Shown in pieces: positions 14,158 to 22,555 of a DNA stretch of 49,508 bases. The notes under the pieces are model-generated. The model was not told where the DNA came from. It ran no database searches and was given only the letters and a program-made list of their open reading frames with translations. Both the position numbers and the translations under genes were made by a program. The stretch lies in the IMG/VR virus record IMGVR_UViG_3300048929_000260, positions 1 through 49,508 of that record, one strand, 5' to 3'. This DNA comes from a virus. Numbering within the stretch: the stretch's first letter is position 1; every line of letters begins with the position of its first letter.

Positions 14158-14696
14158 ACACGCACGTCTCCATCTCATACGAAGAAACACTGAAGGCGAA
14201 AGCCCGTGATGTTCGCAGACGCTTGTTTGGTAAGCCAAAGGTCGTGAACATCACGCAGGAGCAGCCGCCAGAACAGCCACAGGTGCTGCTGCTTACGCAT
14301 AGCCAGCCAGCATTCGAGATGCCGCCTCGTTTCAACACCAGCAAGCGGTACACTTTAACGTGGGAAGGCGATCATTGGATCGAAGTGACATTCGATCGGA
14401 ACATGACGCAGATCGCCATAGACGTGCTGCGTGGCTTCCCGAACGTCACCCTGTCTGAAATCAAGGGAGCACATCGGACACGTAACATCGTGTTCCCACG
14501 GCACTTGACCACCTACATGATCCACCTTGAACGGCCAGACATTTCATATCCGCGTCTTGGCAAGTTCATGGGCGGCAGGGACCACACATCGATCCTGTTT
14601 GCTGTCGAAAAGATCAAGGCAATGGTCGACGCTGGAACGCTCGATGATGAGATAGCGAGCTGGCACAAGCTTTATAACAAGAAGAGGTCGCCATGA
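14154..14696 (+). CDS. DnaA domain IV-like DNA-binding protein
   Basis: 180 residues from MNTHVSISYEETLKAK; start fixed by the ATGA overlap. Residues ~94-158 match the C-terminal DNA-binding domain of the initiator DnaA: LSEIKGAHRTRNIVFPRHLT (basic loop/HTH) followed by the GGRDHTSILFAVEKI signature at 140-154. The N-terminal 90 residues are not DnaA-like; there is no AAA+ ATPase. It probably recognises a DnaA-box-like site and may direct the helicase to a phage origin or compete with host DnaA. This domain as a small separate protein occurs in other alphaproteobacterial phages. Confidence 0.82.
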   Translation: MNTHVSISYEETLKAKARDVRRRLFGKPKVVNITQEQPPEQPQVLLLTHSQPAFEMPPRFNTSKRYTLTWEGDHWIEVTFDRNMTQIAIDVLRGFPNVTLSEIKGAHRTRNIVFPRHLTTYMIHLERPDISYPRLGKFMGGRDHTSILFAVEKIKAMVDAGTLDDEIASWHKLYNKKRSP

Positions 14697-15112
14697 TCGA
14701 CCCACGCGTGAAAGCCCTGTGTGATGAATTTGGAATTGCCGTAATTAAAGGCACCTCTTACCCGAAGCTGGGACAGACACGCGCTCACGGCACCATACGC
14801 AATATGATCGATACACTGGGTGAGGAACATGCTCGAATGGTGCTGATGACCTTGGCAGAGACGAGGAATAACCTTGCTCTGCTTGACGAGGTTGGCCTGT
14901 GGATGGCTTCGGACATGGTACGCAAGTTCACCCCCGAAATAGAAAAGAACGCGTCCCTGTGGCTCGATACGTGGGACAAGATGCCGATAGGCTTTCTGCA
15001 GTCTCGTGCTCATGAGCTTAGGGGGTCGGTAAAGCCGAGATTTGCCCTTGGAGGCATGGTATATCTTTGCCTTAGACAAGTTTTTGGACAGCCTGAACTT
15101 TTGGAGATGTAA
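14693..15112 (+). CDS. Hypothetical phage protein, replication region
   Basis: 139 residues, helical, e.g. DPRVKALCDEFGIAVIKG, ARMVLMTLAETRNNLALLDE and LWLDTWDKMPIGFLQSRAHE. Such proteins commonly accompany DnaA-domain-IV genes in rhizobial phages, but I know no function. ATGA overlap upstream, TAATG downstream. Confidence 0.6.
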   Translation: MIDPRVKALCDEFGIAVIKGTSYPKLGQTRAHGTIRNMIDTLGEEHARMVLMTLAETRNNLALLDEVGLWMASDMVRKFTPEIEKNASLWLDTWDKMPIGFLQSRAHELRGSVKPRFALGGMVYLCLRQVFGQPELLEM

Positions 15113-15699
15113 TGCCAAAACTTAAATCAACATTTTGCAAAGTATCAGGATGTGGTCGGCATGAACTCGCTCGAGGATACTGCCCGCCCCATTATGATCG
15201 CTTTCGGATACACGGCGACCCATTGGGAGGCGGTACCGTCCGCGGTAGCGCGCAAGCTTATTTAGAAAAAGTACGCTCATATGACGGACTAGATTGTCTT
15301 ATTTGGCCGTTTACGAAGAGTAGTAATGGATACGCTCAAGTGGGTGGCCCTCATGGCATGATGCTCGTGCATAGACTGGCGTGCGAGGAAGAGCATGGTG
15401 CAGCCCCGATCGACAAACCAAATGCATTACATAACTGCGGGAATGGGCATAAAGGCTGCGTAACTCGAAAGCATCTTCGATGGGGAGCCCAGATAGAAAA
15501 CAAAGCTGATGAACTCATCCATGGCACTAGAAACTATGGGGAGAGAAATGGTGCATCTAAACTCAATGAGGAAGCAATAGAAGCGATACGTGAGTTGACT
15601 GGGAAGACCACCCAGAAATCAATCGCCGAAATGTTCGGGGTGCATCGCACGACCATTCGTAATGTCCAACGTGGGATAAGCTGGAGCACAGTACAATGA
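15112..15699 (+). CDS. HNH homing-type endonuclease
   Basis: 195 residues. N-terminal zinc finger with FCKVSGCGRHELARGYCPPH (CxxxxC...C..H). The central HNH of the homing type reads VHRLACEEEHG, ALHNCGNGHKGCVTRKHLRW, where the spaced His/Asn/His are typical of phage HNH_3 enzymes. The C-terminal helix-turn-helix NEEAIEAIRELTGKT-QKSIAEMFGVH provides DNA recognition. It is probably a free-standing selfish endonuclease. Unlike most homing genes it is fully coupled into the operon (TAATG and ATGA). Codon use looks more AT-rich than its neighbours, a sign of transfer. Confidence 0.83.
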   Translation: MPKLKSTFCKVSGCGRHELARGYCPPHYDRFRIHGDPLGGGTVRGSAQAYLEKVRSYDGLDCLIWPFTKSSNGYAQVGGPHGMMLVHRLACEEEHGAAPIDKPNALHNCGNGHKGCVTRKHLRWGAQIENKADELIHGTRNYGERNGASKLNEEAIEAIRELTGKTTQKSIAEMFGVHRTTIRNVQRGISWSTVQ

Positions 15700-16328
15700 C
15701 GCACGAGGAAATCGCAGAACTGTTTATCCGCGCTGCGGAAGTCGACCGACGCTTGCCAGACACGGCTCGTCCGGCGCGTCTCAAGGCTCAGGCGCTGCCA
15801 TACGTCCATGACCATGTGGACCAAGCAGGATGGGGCGGACAACGTTACGAAGAGGAGAGGCAGGCATTCTGGGATGCCAGATCAACCCGCCTGCAAGTCA
15901 GTGATGTGACGCTGTGGGAAAGGGCGAACGACCTGATAAGCCATGTGACCCGCGAACGTGACCGCCGGTGCCTGTGGGCATGGGCTGCTTCGAAAGCCGG
16001 TGGCAAGCCGTTCAGCAAGTGGTGCAAGGATGCGGAACACATTCACAGAAACTATGCGTGCGAGTGCAAGGACCGTGCAATACATCAAATTTTTGCACAG
16101 ATTGGCCGCAACGTATCAATTAATGTGATAGATGCCAGTTTTGATACCTTGCACGAAACCCCTGAAATCGAGCATATTCCTGTCATACTAAACGAACCAC
16201 GACACTTCGCATGGATGGCACCCGGAGCCTTTGTCGCACAAGCTGACGATGAAGCCCGAGACTTCTCATGGGCCGCAAATCAGACCCAGAGGCGCCGCGA
16301 GCGCGAAGCACGCCGAAAGGCAGCATGA
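15696..16328 (+). CDS. Phage protein, DUF6362-like
   Basis: 210 residues. N-terminal helical part (HEEIAELFIRAAEVDRRLPD ... RLKAQALPYVHD), central WERANDLISHVTRERDRRCL, a KWCKDAEHIHRNYACECKD Cys/His-rich stretch and a basic C-terminal tail (RRREREARRKAA). It resembles a late-early phage family (DUF6362) often found at the end of the replication operon, possibly regulatory; recalled from memory and uncertain. Confidence 0.6.
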   Translation: MTHEEIAELFIRAAEVDRRLPDTARPARLKAQALPYVHDHVDQAGWGGQRYEEERQAFWDARSTRLQVSDVTLWERANDLISHVTRERDRRCLWAWAASKAGGKPFSKWCKDAEHIHRNYACECKDRAIHQIFAQIGRNVSINVIDASFDTLHETPEIEHIPVILNEPRHFAWMAPGAFVAQADDEARDFSWAANQTQRRREREARRKAA

Positions 16329-16513
16329 TGGCTTGGAAACCGTTTAGCGCAGAAGCGATCAAGCTTGAGGCGAAGATACGCCTCCTTACAAAGCAGGGTC
16401 GCACAAGCGATGTGACCGAAGCTATTGCTGAGGCTTTAGATCAAGCCCATCGAAATGGTCCATCCAACATGAGCTACGAGGGTTTCGAGGCTGAGTTGAA
16501 GACGAAGGATTAA
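16325..16513 (+). CDS. Small hypothetical protein, end of early operon
   Basis: 62 residues from MMAWKPFSAEAIKLEAKIRL (ATGA overlap; the second Met is an equal option). Helical, with RTSDVTEAIAEALDQAHRNG. No family. Last gene before the terminator at 16649. Confidence 0.55.
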   Translation: MMAWKPFSAEAIKLEAKIRLLTKQGRTSDVTEAIAEALDQAHRNGPSNMSYEGFEAELKTKD

Positions 16514-16648
16514 ATCGCTGCTGGGGAGTTGCGATATCAGGCGATAATGTTCGGTGCTGTTCTGGGATAGCAGCTGACGGCGCCAACGAGGTGGCCGTAT
16601 AACAACCGAACATCTATAAGCGGCCCAGCGGTCGCCTGACCATTCACA

Positions 16649-16677
16649 AGCCGTCCGGTTATGCTGGGCGGCTTTTT
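16649..16677 (+). terminator. Rho-independent terminator ending the early operon
   Basis: AGCCGTCC (16649-16656) pairs with GGGCGGCT (16666-16673) with one G-T pair, then TTTTT. It separates the rightward early genes from the accessory and late region. Just after it, GGAACCCGC is repeated directly at 16687 and 16729; the rest of 16514-16745 shows no gene. Confidence 0.75.
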
Positions 16678-16745
16678 GTATTCACGGGAACCCGCAATTA
16701 GGTCTGACCAGCCGGTGAGGTCTCACTAGGAACCCGCGGACAAAC

Positions 16746-17339
16746 TCAGTTGTGGACATCGCGGAAGCTCTTCCACCTCCAAGCGTCGGTCATTTCGTTG
16801 AGGTAACTGTCCAGTAACTCTGGAGATAGAGGTTGGCTGGCTTCATCACGAGCAGCCTTAATTTGTGCGTTTCGGTCAGCCTTATCTAGGCGAGGGAAAT
16901 AATGTTTTGCTGGCTTCGAGCAGAAATCGCCGACTAGATGAGGGTTTATAGCTGCAAACCAGAAAACGTATAATCCGGTTATCGCTGGACTGCGTTTGGA
17001 GATACTCATGTAGTCGAGACATGCGGTCATTACGACGGCATCGCAGTCCAGATGGGTAATGTCATTAATCTCAGCCCCCGGGTCTCGGTCGGCATGCTTG
17101 ATGAAGTTACGAGGCGCATTGATCAGTTTTTTGATCTCTACGTGGGTCATCTTCTGATCGGCGCTGATCCGGTCAACGGTCGATGTGATGTTCGCGCCTT
17201 TGGTCAGTGTGTCGCAAACTTCCCATACGTTGCTCGCTAAAGAGTAAACGGCTATCGGTTCGTTGCAGTACCAATGGAGATGTATGGCGGCTAGCAATTG
17301 TCGCCGCGCTGCATCTAGTTTTGTAATTTTATCCGCCAT
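16746..17339 (-). CDS. HEPN-motif protein, putative RNase/defence gene
   Basis: 197 residues. The segment INAPRNFIKHADRDPGAEI holds R77-N-F-I-K-H82, an R-x4-H motif with Asn after Arg, the active-site pattern of HEPN RNases. Surrounding helices (LDAARRQLLAAIHLHW, AVYSLASNVWEVCDTLTKG) fit an all-alpha HEPN-like fold. The KHADRDP motif marks a widespread uncharacterised family. AGGA upstream of the ATG. It lies antisense between early terminator and terminase, a typical site for accessory genes, next to another minus-strand gene. Abortive-infection or toxin activity is inference. Confidence 0.6.
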   Translation of the reverse strand: MADKITKLDAARRQLLAAIHLHWYCNEPIAVYSLASNVWEVCDTLTKGANITSTVDRISADQKMTHVEIKKLINAPRNFIKHADRDPGAEINDITHLDCDAVVMTACLDYMSISKRSPAITGLYVFWFAAINPHLVGDFCSKPAKHYFPRLDKADRNAQIKAARDEASQPLSPELLDSYLNEMTDAWRWKSFRDVHN

Positions 17340-17411
17340 GTTCCTGTAACTCTCGCTTGGTAACTGTCCATTCCTATCCTCCCGGACGTAGCAGGTTGGG
17401 GTGGGCGACTT

Positions 17412-17723
17412 TCAGTATGGCTTCGTTGATTTTTTATCGTCGGAGACCACGCTGGCGGTAGAGTACTTCGTCACAAAATACTTCTCCATAGTGATCGGCT
17501 TACCGAGCAATTTTTCTGCTTCTGTCTTAATGTTTTTGAACGATGCCAGCGCACTAACCTCGTCAGCAAAATTACCGTGCAGGGTTGTGTTTGGCAGCTT
17601 GAACCATTTGCCGCTTTCCGTTTTCACCCATTGTGACCAACCACACGCGATAGCTGCTGCTAGATAATCATTGTGTGGATTGTTGGTCCCGTTCAGATCG
17701 TAACACGCGATAAAATTCGTCAT
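17412..17723 (-). CDS. Small protein with SinR/Cas2-like N-terminal strand (YDLN)
   Basis: 103 residues from MTNFIACYDLNGTNNPHNDY; the start has AAGGAG at ideal distance, so the longer upstream frame is discarded. FIACYDLN followed by a helix and a second strand (WVKTESGKWFKLPNTTL) recalls the ferredoxin-like fold of SinR/VapD/Cas2-related proteins, where the Asp after the first strand can be catalytic. This is a weak motif match. It sits 72 bp upstream of the HEPN-motif gene on the same strand, possibly one transcript. Confidence 0.55.
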   Translation of the reverse strand: MTNFIACYDLNGTNNPHNDYLAAAIACGWSQWVKTESGKWFKLPNTTLHGNFADEVSALASFKNIKTEAEKLLGKPITMEKYFVTKYSTASVVSDDKKSTKPY

Positions 17724-17743
17724 TCCATGCTCCTTCTTTGGTT

Positions 17744-17768
17744 TCAGGTTGTGCGCAATACAACCTGA
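17744..17768. promoter_or_regulatory. Nine-bp perfect inverted repeat before the terminase genes
   Basis: TCAGGTTGT, 7-nt spacer, ACAACCTGA. It lies between the divergent start of the 103-residue gene and the terminase gene start, so it could be an operator for either or both. Confidence 0.5.
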
Positions 17769-17807
17769 GTCCCTGCAGGCGATCAATCTAAAATAGATGA
17801 GAAATAG

Positions 17808-18173
17808 ATGGCTGTTGGTAAAAAGACAGGTGGGCGTCAAAAGGGCACTCCTAATAGGGCCACAGCGCGTCGTGAGCGAGAGATAGCCAAAGCAGGCGAC
17901 ACACCCCTTGAGTACATGCTGAAGGTGATGAGGGACGCTAAGGCAGACAGTTCTCGGCGTGACGATATGGCGAAGGCTGCGGCCCCTTACGTCCATCCGA
18001 AGCTTGCATCCATGCAACACACAGGCCGCGGTGGCGGCCCAATCCAGACAGTCGATCTCACCCACGCATCGGAAGAACAGCTGAATGCACTCGAAGCAGT
18101 CTTTGGCCCGCTTGCCGGATCCGGCGACGATGATGAGGGCGATACGGGCGGAGAGGGCGAGGCGAGCAGCTGA
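17808..18173 (+). CDS. Putative terminase small subunit
   Basis: 121 residues. The N-terminal KKTGGRQKGTPNRATARRER is a basic segment common in phage proteins just before the large terminase. The middle is helical (EYMLKVMRDAKADSS, DDMAKAAAPYVHPKL) and the tail is acidic. Directly upstream of and overlapping the large subunit gene, it probably binds the packaging site. The assignment rests on position and N-terminal style. Confidence 0.65.
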   Translation: MAVGKKTGGRQKGTPNRATARREREIAKAGDTPLEYMLKVMRDAKADSSRRDDMAKAAAPYVHPKLASMQHTGRGGGPIQTVDLTHASEEQLNALEAVFGPLAGSGDDDEGDTGGEGEASS

Positions 18174-19611
18174 GCAAGAGCGTGAGCGTATAGCCGCCGA
18201 CGCAGAACGGATCAGGGCAAGGTGCCAGACACTCGAAGGGTTTATTCAAGAGTTCTGGACTGTCCTTGAGCCAAAGAAGGAACTGAAATTCGGATGGGCC
18301 TTACGGGCCATGTGCACGCACCTTGAGGCGGTTACCTCGGGTGATATTCAGTTCCTGATGATGACCGTGCCCCCGGGCATGATGAAGTCTCTCGTGATGG
18401 TCTTCTGGTCGGCGTGGGAATGGGGACCACTTGAGCGACCTGACATCCAGGTTCTCGCCACCTCATACAGCCAGCCGAACGTGCTGCGCGATAACATGAA
18501 GCTCCGCCGATTGGTGGAGAGTGACAAGTTCCAGATGCTCTGGCCTCTGCGTCTTCGGGACGATCAGAATGCCAAGGGGAAGTTCGAAAACACAGGCAGC
18601 GGCTTTAGTGAGGCCCGCCCGTTTAGTTCAATGACCGGTGGTCGTGGCGACCGGGTAAAGATCGATGACCCGCACTCTACGGAAACGGCTGAGAGCGACA
18701 CAGAAAGACAGACGGCAGTCCGTATCTTCCGAGAGGGCATATCGGACCGCCTGAACGATGTAACCAAGTCGGCCATCGTCATCATCATGCAGCGGTTGCA
18801 CGAGCAGGATGTGGCCGGTGTGGCGCTGCAGCTTGATATCGGCTTTGTGCACCTCAACCTGCCGATGGAGTATGAGCCTGAGCGGAAGTGCCGGACGTAC
18901 GTCAAGGGCAAGCTGTTCTTCGAAGACCCGCGCACGGAAGATGGGGAACTGCTGTTCCCTGAGCGCTTCCCGCCCAGTGAGATCGAACGGCTCAAAAGAG
19001 CAAAGGGGTCATACGCCTATTCGGGGCAGTACCAGCAGCGCCCAGCGCCGCGATCTGGTGGTATGTTCCAGCGCGGTGACTTCGAGATTGTTGATGCTGT
19101 TCCTGCTGGCGCCATGCGGTGCAGAGCGTGGGACTTTGCCGCGACGCAGCCGAAGCCAGGCAAGCAGCCAGATTGGACCGTTGGGCTTCGTATGGCCTAC
19201 CACGGAGGCATCTTCTACGTCGAGGATGTGAAGCGAGACAGGTGGTCTCCTGCTGACGTGGAAAAGAACCTGAAGAACACGGCTTCGCAAGATGGTCTAG
19301 AGGTTCGGGTTCGCATGCCGCAAGACCCCGGCGCTGCCGGTAAGTCTGATGCCGCGACTAAGGTAAAGCTGCTTGCTGGCTATGAGGTCAAGGTAGTGGC
19401 GCCAACCGGTGAGAAGTCGGTACGCGCTAAACCAGCTTCCGCACAGGCCGAAGCGGGCAACGTCAAGCTAGTCCGTGGACCATGGAACGATACCTTTCTG
19501 GATGAGGTCTGCTCATTCCCGAACGCCCAACATGATGACCAAGTGGATGCCTTCGCTGATGCTCTAAATGAGTTGGCGCTTGGCTCTACCTTCACACTCG
19601 ACAACATCTGA
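18085..19611 (+). CDS. Terminase large subunit
   Basis: 508 residues if started at 18085; ATG codons at 18130/18133 are alternatives because the frame overlaps the small subunit. ATPase domain: deviant Walker A TVPPGMMKS at ~94-102, Walker B VKIDDPHS, coupling motif TSYSQP. Nuclease domain: WDFAAT, later acidic residues and the final HDDQVDAFADAL. It cuts concatemers and drives DNA into the prohead. The length is typical. Confidence 0.92.
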   Translation: MHSKQSLARLPDPATMMRAIRAERARRAAEQERERIAADAERIRARCQTLEGFIQEFWTVLEPKKELKFGWALRAMCTHLEAVTSGDIQFLMMTVPPGMMKSLVMVFWSAWEWGPLERPDIQVLATSYSQPNVLRDNMKLRRLVESDKFQMLWPLRLRDDQNAKGKFENTGSGFSEARPFSSMTGGRGDRVKIDDPHSTETAESDTERQTAVRIFREGISDRLNDVTKSAIVIIMQRLHEQDVAGVALQLDIGFVHLNLPMEYEPERKCRTYVKGKLFFEDPRTEDGELLFPERFPPSEIERLKRAKGSYAYSGQYQQRPAPRSGGMFQRGDFEIVDAVPAGAMRCRAWDFAATQPKPGKQPDWTVGLRMAYHGGIFYVEDVKRDRWSPADVEKNLKNTASQDGLEVRVRMPQDPGAAGKSDAATKVKLLAGYEVKVVAPTGEKSVRAKPASAQAEAGNVKLVRGPWNDTFLDEVCSFPNAQHDDQVDAFADALNELALGSTFTLDNI

Positions 19612-19618
19612 GGAACCT

Positions 19619-21001
19619 ATGGGAAACATCATCGCTATGGCTCGTGACAGTCTCACGAGTCTGGTGTCCCGTATGGGCACCGACAGGGATAAGGCGGCAA
19701 CCACCTTCTATGCCCATTCGATCCTGTCTGATGAACAGTTGATCGCGGCGTACAGCACATCTTGGCTGCCACGTAAGATCGTGGATATCCCGGCCTTGGA
19801 TGCTTGCCGAAAGTGGCGCGACTGGCAGGCAAAGAAGCCGCAGATCGAAGCCATCGAAGAAGAAGAGAAGCGCCTTAACGTCAAGGGCAAGATACTCGAG
19901 GCTGCCAAGAAAGGCAGGCTGTTTGGTGGAGCTGCTGTCTATATCGGGACAGGTGACGCTAACCCCGGAGAGCCGCTTCAGGTCGATAAGATCAAGAAGG
20001 GCGGCATCAAGTACCTTAACGTGATGACACGCCGGCAGTTGTCCGGTGGCGAGATCGAGCGCAATCCAGAATCCGAATGGTACGGCAAGCCGAAGCTTTA
20101 CACGCTATCAGGCGCCAACGGGCAGCAGATCGAAATCCATCCGTCTCGCCTGGTTCTGTTCACTGGCGCCATGCCTGCTGATGACGAGATCAGCGCCAAC
20201 CCATGGCAGGGGTGGGGTGATAGTGTTCTCCAGTCCACGCTTGATGCTGTGAAAAATGCAGACAGCACGGCTGGCAACATCGCCTCTCTGATCTTTGAGG
20301 CCAAGATCGATATCATCCGGCTGCCAAACTTCATGGCCTCCCTCGGCAATGAGGAATACAAGCGCAAGATCCTTGAGCGCTACACTCTCGCCAACACCTC
20401 CAAGGGCATCAACGGCACGCTGCTGTTGGACAAGGAGGAAGAGTACGAGAGCAAGAGTGCACAGCTAGCTGGTCTGACAGACATCCTGATGGCTTTCATG
20501 CAGATCGTCGCAGGTGCCGCTGATATCCCGGTCACACGTCTTCTAGGGCAGTCACCGGCAGGCATGAATAGCACAGGCACTGCTGATATGAAGAACTACC
20601 ATGATCGTATTCAATCAATGCAGGAGCTTGAGCTGCAGCCTGCAATGGTACGCCTTGATGAGGCTTTGGAGCGTTCAGCAGATGTCCGTGACCCTGATGT
20701 TCATTACCGCTGGGCGCCGCTCGAGCAGATGAGCGAAAAGGAGCGTGCCGATATCTTCAAGACAACAGCTGATGCGGCTAGGACAATTGTAGGCACTGGC
20801 GCAGGGCAAGAAATTATCCCGCGTGAGGCGGTATCTGATGCGCTGGTCAATCGGTTGGTGGAAGATGGCGTTCTGCCTGGTCTTGATGCTGCCATGGAAG
20901 AGTACGGCAAGCTGAGCGAGCAAGAGCCATCTGATGATGAGCTTGCAGCTGCGGCCGCTTCATCCGCGCCGCCCATGATAGAGTCTTCCTTAGAGGTATA
21001 A
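19619..21001 (+). CDS. Portal protein (DUF1073 family)
   Basis: 460 residues from MGNIIAMARDSLTSLVSRMG, with AGGAACCT before the ATG. Typical DUF1073 elements: YSTSWLPRKIVDIPALDACR, AAKKGRLFGGAAVYIG, a long helical wing and ADIPVTRLLGQSPAGMNSTG followed by KNYHDRIQSMQE near the C-terminus. It forms the dodecameric portal at the capsid vertex. The C-terminal tail is acidic and Ala-rich. Confidence 0.9.
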   Translation: MGNIIAMARDSLTSLVSRMGTDRDKAATTFYAHSILSDEQLIAAYSTSWLPRKIVDIPALDACRKWRDWQAKKPQIEAIEEEEKRLNVKGKILEAAKKGRLFGGAAVYIGTGDANPGEPLQVDKIKKGGIKYLNVMTRRQLSGGEIERNPESEWYGKPKLYTLSGANGQQIEIHPSRLVLFTGAMPADDEISANPWQGWGDSVLQSTLDAVKNADSTAGNIASLIFEAKIDIIRLPNFMASLGNEEYKRKILERYTLANTSKGINGTLLLDKEEEYESKSAQLAGLTDILMAFMQIVAGAADIPVTRLLGQSPAGMNSTGTADMKNYHDRIQSMQELELQPAMVRLDEALERSADVRDPDVHYRWAPLEQMSEKERADIFKTTADAARTIVGTGAGQEIIPREAVSDALVNRLVEDGVLPGLDAAMEEYGKLSEQEPSDDELAAAAASSAPPMIESSLEV

Positions 21002-21007
21002 GCAAGA

Positions 21008-21046
21008 TGCAATTCACAGACAGACTGAAGCTGGCGGCCGTGATGT
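21008..21046 (+). other. Truncated duplicate of the DUF2213 gene start
   Basis: An ATG followed by 12 codons (MQFTDRLKLAAVM) and a stop resembles the start of the gene at 21410 (MNFTDAVTVSGT). It sits where the DUF2213 gene would begin if the antisense gene at 21077 were absent. A 9-bp inverted repeat, CCGTGATGT/ACATCACGG (21038-21069), overlaps its end. Confidence 0.45.
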
Positions 21047-21076
21047 AGCCTGACGAAACCACATCACGGCAACAAT

Positions 21077-21301
21077 TCAGGAGTTAGCTTGAATATCCTT
21101 CTTCCATTGATTGATGACCTCGGGGCGCTCAAGCCATGATTTCACTTCGGACTCATTGTCTATCGCCGCCGCAGTAAAAACGTGTGCCAATGCGCCTATC
21201 GCGTCGTTTTTCGTCACGTCTCCTGAAGAATGAAGATCAAGGACATGACCTAAAAACTGATCAAGGTTCGTGTGGTCTTTATCATTCAATTTTATGGCCA
21301 T
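21077..21301 (-). CDS. Antisense accessory gene between portal and protease
   Basis: 74 residues, MAIKLNDKDHTNLDQFLGHV then LDLHSSGDVTKNDAIGALAHV: a small acidic helical protein of a type found as chromosomal hypotheticals in Rhizobiales. GAGGAG upstream of the ATG, and a promoter-like TTGACT (minus strand, plus 21354-21359) upstream. Opposite in direction to the head genes, it likely has its own promoter and is expressed in the lysogen. Function unknown. Confidence 0.6.
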   Translation of the reverse strand: MAIKLNDKDHTNLDQFLGHVLDLHSSGDVTKNDAIGALAHVFTAAAIDNESEVKSWLERPEVINQWKKDIQANS

Positions 21302-21409
21302 TTCAAAATCTCCTCTTTGTTGGCGGGTTACAATTGGCGGGCGATCTTACGATAGTCAACTACCCGCCTCGGTAGAAATGGCCTTATTGTCCTAAGATCG
21401 GAAAGACAG

Positions 21410-22552
21410 ATGAATTTCACTGACGCTGTAACGGTGTCCGGCACGCGTCGGACTACCGATGGATATCTCATTGCCGAAGCCAAGTCCGTTCGCACCGGCA
21501 TTCAGCTGTATTCGGGCGATGAGGTAGGCAAGCCAGACATGCAGGTAGTGCGGGTGTATCGCCCTGCCGATCAGGTGTTTGCCGACGCCAGCCTACAAAG
21601 CTTCACACACGCACCGGTGACGATGAACCACCCCGATGAGGCGGTGACATCAGGCAACTGGAAAGAGCTTGCTGTAGGCGAAGTCAGCACCGCGGCAAAG
21701 AAGGATGGCGAGTGGGTTCACCTGCCTCTCATCCTGAAGGATGCAGCGGCCATATCCTCGGTCGAGAGCGGCAAGCGCGAGCTATCTGCTGGATACACCT
21801 GCGAACTCGTGTGGGGCGACGGTGTGACGTCTGACGGGCAAGAGTTCAACGCCACCCAGACCAATATCAAGATCAACCACCTGGCCATCGTAGATCGAGC
21901 CAGAGCGGGTTCACAAGCTCGCATCGGTGACGGTGCGTCGTGGGGCGCAAGCCCTTTCACCTCTGATCACAATCCAAAGAAGGAAACGATCATGACCCTG
22001 AAGACGGTTACCGTCGATGGCATCCCGGTTGAAGTAACCGATCAGGGTGCCACTGTCATCACCACGCTGCAAAAGCGGCTGGAAGATGCCGCAGCAAAGA
22101 TGAGCACAGCGGATGCCGCTCACCTTGCCGCCATTGCTGCCAAGGACACTGACCTTGCCAAGAAAGACGCTGAAATCGACAGCCTGAAAGCCAAGGTGCT
22201 TTCTGATGCCGATATCGACAAGCGCGTTCAAGACCGTGCTGACCTCATTGCTGTAGCTTCTGCTATCGCCAAAGATGTGAAGACCGCAGGCATGTCTGAT
22301 GCTGCTATCCGCAAGGCTGTTGTCACTGCAAAGCTTGGTGATGCTGCCATTGCTGGCAAAGCAGAAGCCTACATCGATGCGCGCTTCGATATCCTGGCTG
22401 AAGACGCCAAGAAGGAAGCGGGCGCTGATCCATTCGCCCGCGTCGTCTCCGACGGTCTCAAGCAGAACCTCAACGATGCCAGTCTCGAAGGCAAGGCGTG
22501 GGCAGACAGCGTGTCTGACCTGAACGCTTGGCGCAACCAGAAGGAGGCTTGA
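21410..22552 (+). CDS. DUF2213 prohead protease/scaffold fusion
   Basis: 380 residues. The first ~170 (FTDAVTVSGTRRTTDGYLIA ... THAPVTMNHPDEAV ... KRELSAGYTCELVW ... INHLAIVDRARAG) match the DUF2213 family of phage prohead proteases. From ~200 the protein becomes a long Ala/Lys/Asp-rich coiled coil (AAHLAAIAAKDTDLAKKDAE), typical of a scaffold. An internal methionine at 21991 (MTLKTVTVDG), preceded by AAGGAAACG, may initiate a separate scaffold protein. Confidence 0.85.
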   Translation: MNFTDAVTVSGTRRTTDGYLIAEAKSVRTGIQLYSGDEVGKPDMQVVRVYRPADQVFADASLQSFTHAPVTMNHPDEAVTSGNWKELAVGEVSTAAKKDGEWVHLPLILKDAAAISSVESGKRELSAGYTCELVWGDGVTSDGQEFNATQTNIKINHLAIVDRARAGSQARIGDGASWGASPFTSDHNPKKETIMTLKTVTVDGIPVEVTDQGATVITTLQKRLEDAAAKMSTADAAHLAAIAAKDTDLAKKDAEIDSLKAKVLSDADIDKRVQDRADLIAVASAIAKDVKTAGMSDAAIRKAVVTAKLGDAAIAGKAEAYIDARFDILAEDAKKEAGADPFARVVSDGLKQNLNDASLEGKAWADSVSDLNAWRNQKEA

Positions 22553-22555
22553 TCA

